Positions 1 through 7,562 of a stretch of DNA of 64,000 nt are shown here, piece by piece; position 1 is the first letter of the stretch, and the number at the start of each line of letters is the position of its first letter. The translations under genes and the position numbers were made by a program. The stretch comes from Streptomyces albogriseolus (lineage in GTDB: Bacteria > Actinomycetota > Actinomycetes > Streptomycetales > Streptomycetaceae). The notes below the pieces were generated by a model, which saw only the letters and a list, made by a program, of their open reading frames with translations, did not search any database and was not told where the DNA came from. Where the stretch lies: NCBI GenBank assembly GCA_014650475.1, contig BMVA01000014.1, forward strand, positions 158,729 to 222,728, given 5' to 3'.

Positions 1-240
1 GCTGGTGACGATGTTGACCGCGTTCACCGACCAGAAGTCGGGGAACTCCACGCCGCGCTGCTCGAAGTTGACCGAGCCGTCGCGCCAGTTGGTCATGACG
101 ACGTCACGGCGCTCCCAGGCCACCTCGTCGTACGGGTGGACCCCCGGGGTGGTGTGAATGCGCTCGACGCGCAGTCCCTTGCCGGGCTTGCTCGCCTTGG
201 CTCGGGAACTACGTGCCGGACCGCTCGCCGTCTCTGTCAT
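1..240 (-). CDS. nrdJ: NrdJ, vitamin B12-dependent ribonucleotide reductase, N-terminal 80 residues
   Basis: This is the start of the class II (adenosylcobalamin-dependent) ribonucleotide reductase, which reduces ribonucleotides to deoxyribonucleotides without oxygen. Only the first 80 residues lie in the window; the gene runs off the left edge. The ATG at 240 begins MTETASGPARSSRAKASK, a basic tail, followed by the family's N-terminal segment (VERIHTTPGVHPYDEV, then WRDGSVNFEQRG). It lies 165 bp downstream of nrdR on the same strand, the usual Streptomyces nrdRJ operon, so it is probably cotranscribed and NrdR-repressed. The catalytic cysteines are outside the window. Identification is firm because of the N-terminal sequence and the nrdR neighbour. 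Confidence 0.9.
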   Translation of the reverse strand, partial: MTETASGPARSSRAKASKPGKGLRVERIHTTPGVHPYDEVAWERRDVVMTNWRDGSVNFEQRGVEFPDFWSVNAVNIVTS

Positions 241-405
241 GCCGCCTCCCTGATACGGGCGAAAACGCCCTGAAGTGCCCCGATGTTCCCGTGGCACGGT
301 GTTCTGTCTGATGCTGCGGGCGCCCACTCGCCTGCCCGCAGCAGGTCTTCTTCGCCGCCGGCCGAACCGGTCCCCGGACCCTCGCTTCCGGGGCCGGACC
401 GCCGC

Positions 406-963
406 TCAGCCGGCGGCGGGAGCGGGCGCGGGGACCTGCACGGTCCCCTCCTGTCCGCTGTCGTCTTCCTGGCTCCCCGGGGCGGCCCCGTCGCCGCCCC
501 CGTCGCCCTCGGCGGGCCGCTCCGCCCGCCTGAGTTCCGCGATCGCGGCCTCGAAGTCCTCCAGCGAGTCGAACGCCCGGTACACGGACGCGAACCGCAG
601 GTAGGCCACGAGGTCGAGTTCCTGCAACGGGCCGAGTATGGCCAGCCCCACGTCGTGGGTGGTCAGCTCGGCGCTCCCGGTGGCCCGCACCGCTTCCTCG
701 ACCCGCTGGCCGAGCTGGGCGAGGGCGTCCTCGGTGACGGGCCGTCCCTGGCACGCCTTGCGCACACCGTTGATGATCTTGGTGCGGCTGAACGGCTCGG
801 TGACTCCCGACCGCTTGACCACCATGAGCGAACACGTCTCCACGGTCGTGAAGCGACGGGAGCAGTCCGGGCACTGGCGGCGCCTGCGGATCGACGTGCC
901 GTCGTCGGTCGTACGGCTGTCGACGACACGGCTGTCGGGGTGCCTGCAGAAGGGGCAGTGCAT
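406..963 (-). CDS. nrdR: NrdR, ribonucleotide reductase transcriptional repressor
   Basis: NrdR is a zinc-ribbon/ATP-cone repressor that senses (d)ATP and represses ribonucleotide reductase operons by binding paired NrdR boxes. The 185-residue product starts MHCPFC. Zinc-ribbon cysteines are at 3, 6, 31 and 34, followed by an arginine-rich stretch and an ATP-cone at about 46-136. The tail after about residue 150 is Glu/Gly/Pro/Ala-rich and extends beyond the compact family core. I chose the ATG at 963 over an in-frame TTG at 972 because GAGGAGGG lies about 9 nt upstream of the ATG and would touch the TTG. It precedes nrdJ and has NrdR-box-like sequences upstream, so autoregulation is expected. 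Confidence 0.96.
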   Translation of the reverse strand: MHCPFCRHPDSRVVDSRTTDDGTSIRRRRQCPDCSRRFTTVETCSLMVVKRSGVTEPFSRTKIINGVRKACQGRPVTEDALAQLGQRVEEAVRATGSAELTTHDVGLAILGPLQELDLVAYLRFASVYRAFDSLEDFEAAIAELRRAERPAEGDGGGDGAAPGSQEDDSGQEGTVQVPAPAPAAG

Positions 964-1101
964 GGATCCCAACCCTCCTCACAGCAGACTCAATGGCCTC
1001 GCCAGGCCTCAGGGGCCTCACGAAGCAGCACCAGCATAGGCGATCGCGGAGCCCTCGGAGACCGGGGGGACCACAACTTCTGGGCTGCTGTCGCAATCCA
1101 A

Positions 1102-1137
1102 CCACTAGATGTGGGGATTGACTCATACATCGAGAGT
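1102..1137 (-). promoter_or_regulatory. Two tandem NrdR-box-like sites upstream of nrdRJ
   Basis: The 16-mer at 1102-1117 (ccactagatgtgggga) matches the NrdR-box pattern acaCwAtATaTwGtgt at most core positions. A weaker copy follows at 1122-1137 (ctcatacatcgagagt), offset by 20 bp, about two helical turns. Paired boxes of this type are established as NrdR targets in Streptomyces. The first box is fairly convincing; the second rests on hand alignment only. Confidence 0.6.
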
Positions 1138-1473
1138 GCTACGCGTGTCGCGCGCCGGAACGGGAAGACGGGCCTGGAAGTCTGCGCGTGAGCCGCCCGG
1201 AGACCTGCGCGTCGCGGGCTCGGACGCCGTCCCCGTCGAGGAGAAGACGTGCCGGAGGCGAGGAGGGGGCGTGCCGCTCCGACGAAGGACGGGGCCGCTT
1301 CACGCGCACGGGGGCCCACGATGGCAGACTGAGTCCGCACGCCGCGAGGCCGCCGCTCCGGCGGAGACCTCGGCGGTGAAGAGTACAACAAATGGCCCGT
1401 TTGTCCGGCAGGAAGTGCGGCGACCAATACACCTCGACGAAAGAACGCGTGCCGCAATTCGCGATTTTTCACT

Positions 1474-1487
1474 CGAACGTGTGTTTG
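1474..1487. promoter_or_regulatory. SOS box (LexA operator) upstream of lexA
   Basis: The 14-mer cgaacgtgtgtttg fits the Gram-positive/actinobacterial SOS box CGAAC-N4-GTTYG exactly. It lies about 60 bp before the lexA start and touches the candidate -35, so LexA should repress its own gene. Confidence 0.9.
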
Positions 1488-1514
1488 GCGCAACCTTTCG
1501 AAAGCATCTACCGT
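1485..1514 (+). promoter_or_regulatory. Candidate lexA promoter
   Basis: TTGGCG at 1485-1490 and TACCGT at 1509-1514 are separated by 18 bp and lie 34 bp before the lexA GTG. The -35 overlaps the right end of the SOS box, a layout suited to LexA repression. The match is moderate and is read by eye. Confidence 0.5.
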
Positions 1515-1547
1515 TGTGCTGCAGGGAGACCATCGAGAGGGGCCGAC

Positions 1548-2327
1548 GTGACCACCACCGCAGACAGTGCCGCCATCACCGCCCAGGACCGCTCCCAGGG
1601 CCGCATCGAGCCGGTGCATGCGATGAACGAAGCCACGAATCCCGAGGCGCACAAGCGCTCCCTGCCGGGCCGACCTCCCGGCATCCGGGCGGACAGCTCC
1701 GGACTCACCGACCGCCAGCGCCGGGTCATCGAGGTCATCAGGGACTCGGTGCAGCGGCGCGGATACCCGCCGTCCATGCGGGAGATCGGCCAGGCGGTCG
1801 GGCTGTCCAGCACCTCCTCCGTCGCCCACCAGCTCATGGCGCTGGAGCGCAAGGGATTCCTGCGCCGTGACCCCCACCGTCCGCGCGCGTACGAGGTGCG
1901 GGGGTCCGACCAGGCCGCGTCCGTGCAGCCGACGGACACCGCCGGCAAGCCCGCCGCGTCCTACGTGCCGCTGGTCGGCCGGATCGCCGCCGGTGGCCCG
2001 ATCCTCGCGGAGGAGTCCGTCGAGGACGTCTTCCCGCTGCCCCGGCAGCTCGTCGGCGACGGTGAGCTGTTCGTGCTGAAGGTCGTGGGTGACTCCATGA
2101 TCGAGGCCGCGATCTGCGACGGCGACTGGGTCACGGTCCGTCGCCAGCCGGTCGCCGAGAACGGCGACATCGTGGCGGCGATGCTCGACGGCGAGGCGAC
2201 CGTGAAGCGGTTCAAGCGGGAGGACGGCCATGTCTGGCTGCTCCCGCACAACGCGGCCTACGAGCCGATCCCCGGCGACGACGCGACGATCCTCGGCAAG
2301 GTGGTGGCCGTCCTCCGCCGCGTCTGA
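1548..2327 (+). CDS. lexA: LexA, SOS-response repressor
   Basis: LexA represses the DNA-damage regulon and self-cleaves when stimulated by RecA filaments. The GTG at 1548 follows GAGAGGGG with good spacing and gives 259 residues. The winged-helix DNA-binding domain spans about residues 52-118 ([16 protein letters not shown] is the recognition region). The S24 autoprotease domain follows, with the Ala148-Gly149 cleavage site in GRIAAGGP, nucleophile Ser183 in GDSMIEA and general base Lys220 in GEATVKRF. All residues needed for self-cleavage are present. A roughly 50-residue N-terminal extension is typical of streptomycete LexA. It is divergent from nrdR, has its own SOS box, and is followed by a terminator hairpin. 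Confidence 0.97.
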   Translation: MTTTADSAAITAQDRSQGRIEPVHAMNEATNPEAHKRSLPGRPPGIRADSSGLTDRQRRVIEVIRDSVQRRGYPPSMREIGQAVGLSSTSSVAHQLMALERKGFLRRDPHRPRAYEVRGSDQAASVQPTDTAGKPAASYVPLVGRIAAGGPILAEESVEDVFPLPRQLVGDGELFVLKVVGDSMIEAAICDGDWVTVRRQPVAENGDIVAAMLDGEATVKRFKREDGHVWLLPHNAAYEPIPGDDATILGKVVAVLRRV

Positions 2328-2372
2328 CCCCGACGGGACGCCGGGCCCCCCAGGCCCGCCCCGCCCCCGACC

Positions 2373-2406
2373 GGACCCCGGAACCCCTGCGCCGGTTCCG
2401 GGGTCC
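2373..2406 (+). terminator. Terminator hairpin downstream of lexA
   Basis: A perfect 13-bp inverted repeat (ggaccccggaacc / ggttccggggtcc) with an 8-nt loop lies 46 bp after the lexA stop, in the gap between lexA and the convergent helicase gene. It has no U-tract, as is common in Streptomyces, and could serve both strands. Confidence 0.75.
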
Positions 2407-2576
2407 TGTACTGCCTCTGGGCGCCCCGGGAGGCGCCCCTCGGCCTCCGCAATGGGCTGTACCTGTGCCGAGACACTCCAGCCGCCGGGCCGGGGCCGGT
2501 ACGTCGCGCCCGCACGCGGGTCGTGCGGCTCGGCCGACACACCCAGGGCGCCGCCCGCAACCCGGCGGCCCCCTGC

Positions 2577-4586
2577 CTACTCCGTCGCCGCGGCCTCCGT
2601 CTGCTTCGCCGCCGCGTCGATCGCCGCGAGGGACTTGCGCACCTGGTTGCGGTCCGTCGTGTACCAGAAGTCCGGCATCGAGGCCTTCAGATAGCTGCCG
2701 TAGCGGGCCGTCGCCAGACGGGGGTCGAGGACCGCGACCACGCCGCGGTCGCCCGAGGCGCGGACCAGGCGGCCCGCTCCCTGGGCCATCAGCAGCGCCG
2801 CGTGCGTCGCGGCGACCGCCATGAAGCCGTTGCCGCCCGCTTCCTCCACGGCCTTCTGGCGGGCGCTCATCAGGGGGTCGTCCGGACGCGGGAAGGGGAT
2901 CTTGTCCATGACCACCAGCTGGCAGCTCGGTCCGGGGACGTCCACGCCCTGCCACAGCGACAGCGTGCCGAAGAGGCACGTCCGCGGGTCCGCCGCGAAG
3001 TTCTTGATCAGCTCGCCGAGCGTCTCCTCGCCCTGGAGGAGGATCGGGTACTCCGGGATCCGCGACCGCAGCTCCTCCGCCGCGAGCTGTGCCCCCCGCA
3101 TCGACGAGAACAGCCCCAGCGTGCGGCCCCCGGCCGCCTGGATCAGCTCCGTGAGCTCGTCCAGCATGTCCTTGCGGTCGCCGTCCCTGGCCGGGCGGGC
3201 CAGGTGCTTGGCGACGTACAGGATGCCCTGCCTGGGGTAGTCGAAGGGCGAGCCGACGTCCACGCCCTTCCACTGCGGGAGGTCGTCCCCCTCGGCGCCC
3301 TCGGGGCCGAGTCCCAGGGACGCCCCCACGCCGTTGAAGTCGCCGCCCAGCTTCAGCGTGGCGGACGTCAGCACGACCGAACGGTCGGTGAACAGCTTCT
3401 CGCGCAGCAGCCCCGAGACCGACATGGGCGCGACCCGCAGCGAGGCCCCACTGTGCCGATATGCGGCTCCGCCGCGGGGCTCGTGCCGCTCGTACCAGAC
3501 GACGTCCCACTCGCTGCCGTTGGTGATCCGCTCCGCCACGTCGTGGACGCTCTCCACCGAGGCCAGCGCCTGCTTGCGGACCGCGTCCTCGTCCTGGACC
3601 GACTTGTCGCGGGTGGAGCCGATCGCGGAGATCACCGTGCGGCACGCGTCGCGCAGCGCCATCAGCGCGTAGCCGAGGTCCTCCGGGATCTCCTCCAGCC
3701 GGCCGGGCAGGGCGAGCTCCATCAGCCGCTCGAAGCCCTCGGCGGCCGTCTGCAGCTGGTCGGCCGCCTTCTCGTTCACCAGCTTCGCCGCGCGCCGCAC
3801 CGCACGGTTCACCTGCCCCGGGGTGAGCTCGCCCGTGGCCACCCCGGTCACCCGGGAGACCAGCTCGTGCGCCTCGTCCACGATCAGCACCTCGTGCTGC
3901 GGCAGCACCGGCGCGCCCTCGATGGCGTCGATGGCGAGCAGCGCGTGGTTGGTGACGATCACCTCGGCCAGCTTGGCGCGCTCGCGGGCCGCCTCGGCGA
4001 AGCACTCCGCGCCGTACGCGCACTTCGTGGCGCCCAGGCACTCCCGTGAGGACACCGACACCTGCGACCACGCCCGGTCGGACACGCCCGGCGTGAGGTC
4101 GTCCCGGTCGCCGGTCTCCGTCTCGTCGGACCAGTCGCGCAGCCGCAGCAGGTCCTGGCCCAGCTTGCTGGTGGGCGCGGCCGCCTCGAACTGGTCGAAG
4201 AGGCCCTCCTCCTCGTCCTGCGGGACGCCCTCGTGCAGCCGGTGCAGGCACAGGTAGTTCGACCGGCCCTTGAGCATGGCGAACTCCGGGCGCCGGCGCA
4301 GCAGCGGATGCAGCGCCTCCACCGTGCGCGGAAGGTCCCGCTCCACCAGCTGGCGCTGGAGCGCCAGGGTGGCCGTCGCCACGACGACCCTCTCTCCGTG
4401 CGCGAGCGCGGGCACCAGGTAGCCCAGGGACTTACCGGTGCCGGTGCCGGCCTGGACCAGCAGATGGGCGCCGTCGTCGATCGCTTCGGCGACGGCTTCG
4501 GCCATGGCCACCTGACCGGGGCGCTCCGTGCCGCCGACGGCAGTGACGGCAGCATGGAGGAGTTCGGGGAGTGAGGGCTGTGTCAT
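2577..4586 (-). CDS. ATP-dependent DNA helicase, DinG/XPD family (superfamily 2)
   Basis: This 669-residue protein belongs to the DinG/XPD Fe-S helicases, which unwind DNA 5'-3' during repair and resolve unusual structures. Walker A is GTGTGKS at about 47-53 and the Walker B box reads VDEAHEL. Four cysteines (one in SNYLCLHRL, then the cluster ECLGATKCAYGAEC) are placed like the XPD/DinG Fe-S ligands. C-terminal helicase motifs include GTLSLWQGVDVPG and GRLVRASGDRG. I start it at the ATG at 4586 (MTQPSLPELL); longer in-frame starts lead into Arg/Gly-rich sequence that looks untranslated. It is convergent with lexA. SOS control is plausible, but I see no clear SOS box before it. Confidence 0.92.
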   Translation of the reverse strand: MTQPSLPELLHAAVTAVGGTERPGQVAMAEAVAEAIDDGAHLLVQAGTGTGKSLGYLVPALAHGERVVVATATLALQRQLVERDLPRTVEALHPLLRRRPEFAMLKGRSNYLCLHRLHEGVPQDEEEGLFDQFEAAAPTSKLGQDLLRLRDWSDETETGDRDDLTPGVSDRAWSQVSVSSRECLGATKCAYGAECFAEAARERAKLAEVIVTNHALLAIDAIEGAPVLPQHEVLIVDEAHELVSRVTGVATGELTPGQVNRAVRRAAKLVNEKAADQLQTAAEGFERLMELALPGRLEEIPEDLGYALMALRDACRTVISAIGSTRDKSVQDEDAVRKQALASVESVHDVAERITNGSEWDVVWYERHEPRGGAAYRHSGASLRVAPMSVSGLLREKLFTDRSVVLTSATLKLGGDFNGVGASLGLGPEGAEGDDLPQWKGVDVGSPFDYPRQGILYVAKHLARPARDGDRKDMLDELTELIQAAGGRTLGLFSSMRGAQLAAEELRSRIPEYPILLQGEETLGELIKNFAADPRTCLFGTLSLWQGVDVPGPSCQLVVMDKIPFPRPDDPLMSARQKAVEEAGGNGFMAVAATHAALLMAQGAGRLVRASGDRGVVAVLDPRLATARYGSYLKASMPDFWYTTDRNQVRKSLAAIDAAAKQTEAAATE

Positions 4587-4956
4587 AGCGCGACCAACCC
4601 TACGGCCCTCCACTGACAAACGTGCGCCCACGCCGACGCGACCGCGGCGCCCGGCGCCCCGCGCCCCGCGCCCGAAGCACCACCCCCGCGCGCGGCGCGC
4701 GAAAGGACCGCCGCCGCCTCCACGCCCCACGCCCCCACGCCCGCGCGCCGCCGCTCGACGAGCGGTCCGCGCACGACCGGCCAGGTCAGACGCCTTGTAG
4801 CCGAACCGTTGCCGTTCCGTCGGACGTCCCCCACGGCGAACGCCTAGTGTGTGGTGCCGTTGTCCCAAGCCGTCGGAGCAGCAGAGCGACTCGTCCGGGT
4901 CGGATGTGAAGACGGGCGTCGTACCACCATCGTTCATTCCAGGGGGAGTTCAGATC
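4587..4956. other. Divergent helicase / protease intergenic region (370 bp)
   Basis: This gap separates the minus-strand helicase from the plus-strand protease pair. About 4640-4760 is extremely C/G-rich with simple Arg/Pro-coding character and no gene. Downstream, TAGTGT at about 4844-4849 is a possible -10 for the protease genes, but I cannot pair it with a good -35. CAAACGTG near 4618 resembles half an SOS box only. Confidence 0.4.
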
Positions 4957-6180
4957 ATGCGATCCATACGGCCGTCGTCCACCGCCCGCCGCGAGAGGGG
5001 ACGGTCGCGCAGAACCTCCCCCGTGCTGGCGGCAGTTGCCCTCGCCTCCGCGCTCGCCCTGACCACCACCGCGTGCGAGTCGGGCGACACCGGCGCGAGC
5101 GCGGACGCCTCCGCGACGGCCGCCGCCGACGACGGCAAGCTCAGGATTCCGGACGACATCGCCGACCGGCTCAAGGAGCACGGGATCGACCTCGACAAGT
5201 GGCGGGACGGCGCCTGGAAGAACTGGGACAAGGACACATGGCTGCGTGAGGCGCAGGACTTCGTCAACCCGATCATCGAGGACCTGTGGGACCCGGACCG
5301 CATGCGGGACGCCGACGAGCCCGACCAGCCCGAGGTGGACGAGAACGACATCTCCGGCGACCAGGGCGTCACCGACCCGACCCCGGAGCCGGTGCAGGCG
5401 AAGGCCGTGCCGCCGTCGTACCACGAGAACGCGCCCACCGCGGGGAAGGTCTTCTTCGACTCTCCCAAGGGCACGATGGTCTGCTCCGCGACGGTGGTCG
5501 AGGACCCGGCCAATCCCGGCAAGTCCAACATGGTGTGGACGGCGGGCCACTGCGTGCACGCGGGCAAGAAGGGCGGCTGGTACCGCAACATCGCCTTCGT
5601 GCCGTCGTACAACGACTCGGGCATGTCGGCGGAGGAGATCGCGGGCGCCCCCAAGGAGGAGGTCGCTCCGTACGGTGTCTGGTGGGGTGACTGGGCGCAG
5701 ACCTCGGACCAGTGGATCGAGCAGGGCGGTGCGACGGGCGGTGACGGCGCCTCGTACGACTTCGCCGTCATCCATGTGACGCCGGAGAAGGGTGGCGACG
5801 GCAAGTCGCTGGAGGAGACCGTCGGTTCGGCCCTGCCGGTGGACTTCGACGCGCCCGCCGTGCCGAAGATCGAGGAGATGACGGCGATCGGCTACCCGGC
5901 CGCCCCGCCGTACGACGGGCAGTCCCTGTACTCCTGCGAGGACAAGCCGGGCCGGCTGTCGCTGACCGCGAACGACCCGACGATGTACCGCATCGGGTGC
6001 AGCATGACCGCCGGTTCCTCCGGCGGCGGCTGGATCGCGGCCGGCCAGGACGGCAAGCCGGCGCTGGTCTCCAACACCTCCATCGGCCCGGTGACGACCG
6101 GCTGGCTGGCCGGGCCGCGGCTCGGCAAGGAGGCCAAGGGCGTCTACGACGCGGTCAGTGAGAAGTTCGCCGGCCGGTGA
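4957..6180 (+). CDS. Secreted lipoprotein serine protease, trypsin/V8-like (copy 1)
   Basis: This 407-residue predicted exported protease has a basic N-terminus, a hydrophobic core (about 24-38) and a cysteine at the end of LALTTTAC, typical of a streptomycete lipoprotein signal. The S1 chymotrypsin-fold catalytic triad is visible as His in TAGHCVHAG, Asp in YDFAVIHV and Ser in SGSSGGGW-like context (TAGSSGGGW). Between signal and protease lies a roughly 80-residue acidic segment (IPDDIADRLKEHGIDLDKW onward) shared with the next gene, perhaps a propeptide or docking module. The ATG at 4957 follows AGGGGGAG. Substrate unknown. It forms a tandem pair with the paralogue starting at 6282. Confidence 0.88.
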   Translation: MRSIRPSSTARRERGRSRRTSPVLAAVALASALALTTTACESGDTGASADASATAAADDGKLRIPDDIADRLKEHGIDLDKWRDGAWKNWDKDTWLREAQDFVNPIIEDLWDPDRMRDADEPDQPEVDENDISGDQGVTDPTPEPVQAKAVPPSYHENAPTAGKVFFDSPKGTMVCSATVVEDPANPGKSNMVWTAGHCVHAGKKGGWYRNIAFVPSYNDSGMSAEEIAGAPKEEVAPYGVWWGDWAQTSDQWIEQGGATGGDGASYDFAVIHVTPEKGGDGKSLEETVGSALPVDFDAPAVPKIEEMTAIGYPAAPPYDGQSLYSCEDKPGRLSLTANDPTMYRIGCSMTAGSSGGGWIAAGQDGKPALVSNTSIGPVTTGWLAGPRLGKEAKGVYDAVSEKFAGR

Positions 6181-6281
6181 CCGGACCGTCCGTCCCGGGT
6201 GGCGTCGCGCACCCGGGGCGGACGACGGAACACCGGAGCAGCGGCACACGAACTCTGAGTAGTGACGGGGGTCACCACAGC

Positions 6282-7490
6282 ATGCGTACTTCCTCCATGT
6301 CCGTCCCGCGCCGGCGCGGGCGGCGGACCGCCCTCGCCGCGAGCGCGCTGCTCGCCGTGCTGGCGCTCACCGCGACCGCCTGCGGCGGGTCGGCGGAGAA
6401 CAAGGCGACCGACCGGCCCGACGCCACGGCGAGCCGGGCCGGGGACGACGCGGGCGGCGAGGTCCGCGTCCCGGCCGACCTCGCCGACCGTCTGAAGGAC
6501 CACGGCATCGACGTGGACCGCTGGCGGGACGGCGGCTGGAAGGACTGGGACAAGGACGAGTGGCTGCGCGAGGCGCGGGACTTCGTCAACCCGGTCATCG
6601 AGGGCCTCTGGAAGCCGGAGCGGATGCACTCCGCCGAGGAGGCCGAGAAGACGGTCACCACCAAGGACGCCTCCGCGGCCCAGGGGCTGAGCGATCCGGA
6701 GCCGGCGCCCGTGACCGCGGTCGCGGAGAAGACGCCGTACCACGAGAACGCCGCCCCGGTCGGGAAGGTGTTCTTCGACTCCCCCGAGGGCCCGGCCGTC
6801 TGCTCCGGCACGGTGATCAAGGACGTCAACCACCCGGGCAGGTCCAACCTCGTGTGGACCGCCGGGCACTGTGTGCACGCGGGCGCGGACGGCGGCTGGT
6901 ACCGCAACATCGTCTTCGTCCCGGCCTACAACGACCACGGCCGGTCCGAGGCGGAGCTGAGCGGCGCGGACCCCTCCGAGATCGCCCCGTACGGCAACTG
7001 GTGGGCGGACTGGGCGTCGACCTCGAACGGCTGGATCCAGGGCGGCTCGGAGAGCGGCGGCGCCGGGGCGGCGTACGACTACGCCGTGCTGCACGTGCGG
7101 CCGGAGCAGGGCTCGCAGTCCCTGGAGGAGACCGTCGGCGCCGCGCTCGACGTGGACTTCTCCGGCCCGACCGCCGCGGAGGCGGGCACGACGGGCGCCT
7201 GGGGCTACCCGGCCGCGCCGCCGTACAACGGGCTGCGGATGTTCAAGTGCCTGGACACCCCGGGCCGCTTCTCGCTCGCCCCGAACCTGCCGGACATGTA
7301 CCGCATCGGCTGCACCATGACCGGCGGCTCGTCCGGCGGCGGCTGGTTCCGGGTGGCCGGCGGCGAGACGATGCTGGTGTCCAACACCTCGATCGGCCCG
7401 CTGGACCACACCTGGCTCGCCGGCCCGCGGCTCGGCGCGGACGCCGAGGCGCTGTACCAGAACATGAGCAGGACCTACGGCGGCCGCTGA
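6282..7490 (+). CDS. Secreted lipoprotein serine protease, trypsin/V8-like (copy 2)
   Basis: This is a 402-residue paralogue of the preceding gene, 101 bp downstream and probably cotranscribed. It has an Arg-rich n-region, a hydrophobic stretch and the lipobox-like end LTATAC followed by GGS. The triad is His in TAGHCVHAG, Asp in YDYAVLHV and Ser in GGSSGGGW. The same N-terminal acidic module (LADRLKDHGIDVDRWRDG) precedes the protease fold. A GTG overlapping the upstream stop at 6177 would extend the frame by 35 residues but would bury the signal sequence, so I start at the ATG at 6282. Function is inferred from the triad alone; the substrate is unknown. Confidence 0.87.
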   Translation: MRTSSMSVPRRRGRRTALAASALLAVLALTATACGGSAENKATDRPDATASRAGDDAGGEVRVPADLADRLKDHGIDVDRWRDGGWKDWDKDEWLREARDFVNPVIEGLWKPERMHSAEEAEKTVTTKDASAAQGLSDPEPAPVTAVAEKTPYHENAAPVGKVFFDSPEGPAVCSGTVIKDVNHPGRSNLVWTAGHCVHAGADGGWYRNIVFVPAYNDHGRSEAELSGADPSEIAPYGNWWADWASTSNGWIQGGSESGGAGAAYDYAVLHVRPEQGSQSLEETVGAALDVDFSGPTAAEAGTTGAWGYPAAPPYNGLRMFKCLDTPGRFSLAPNLPDMYRIGCTMTGGSSGGGWFRVAGGETMLVSNTSIGPLDHTWLAGPRLGADAEALYQNMSRTYGGR

Positions 7491-7500
7491 GCCGGACGCG

Positions 7501-7543
7501 ACGAGGGCCCGCCCCCTGCGCTCGGCAGGGGGCGGGCCCTCGT
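7501..7543. terminator. Strong bidirectional terminator between protease pair and hflX
   Basis: A perfect 19-bp inverted repeat (arms 7501-7519 and 7525-7543, beginning acgagggcccgccccctgc) with a 5-nt loop fills the space between the plus-strand protease stop and the minus-strand hflX stop. Confidence 0.95.
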
Positions 7544-7562
7544 CACATGTCCGCGGTCCGGG

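Larger units (their letters stand above)
964..1547. other. Divergent nrdR / lexA intergenic region (584 bp)
   Basis: This stretch separates the divergent nrdRJ and lexA transcripts and carries no convincing gene. The left part (about 1100-1140) has NrdR-box-like sequence for nrdRJ. The right part (about 1470-1515) has the lexA SOS box and a probable promoter. The AT-richer segment at about 1385-1515 stands out against the GC-rich surroundings, as expected for a promoter. The middle (about 1145-1380) shows only shadow reading frames and nothing I can name. Confidence 0.6.

Noticed and set aside
1109-1870. Open frame across the nrdR-lexA gap into lexA
   Set aside because: It overlaps lexA in another frame, has Arg/Pro-rich shadow composition, and crosses the lexA promoter and SOS box.
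4617-4626. Possible SOS box before the DinG-like helicase
   Set aside because: Only one half-site (CAAACG) fits; the CGAAC half is missing.
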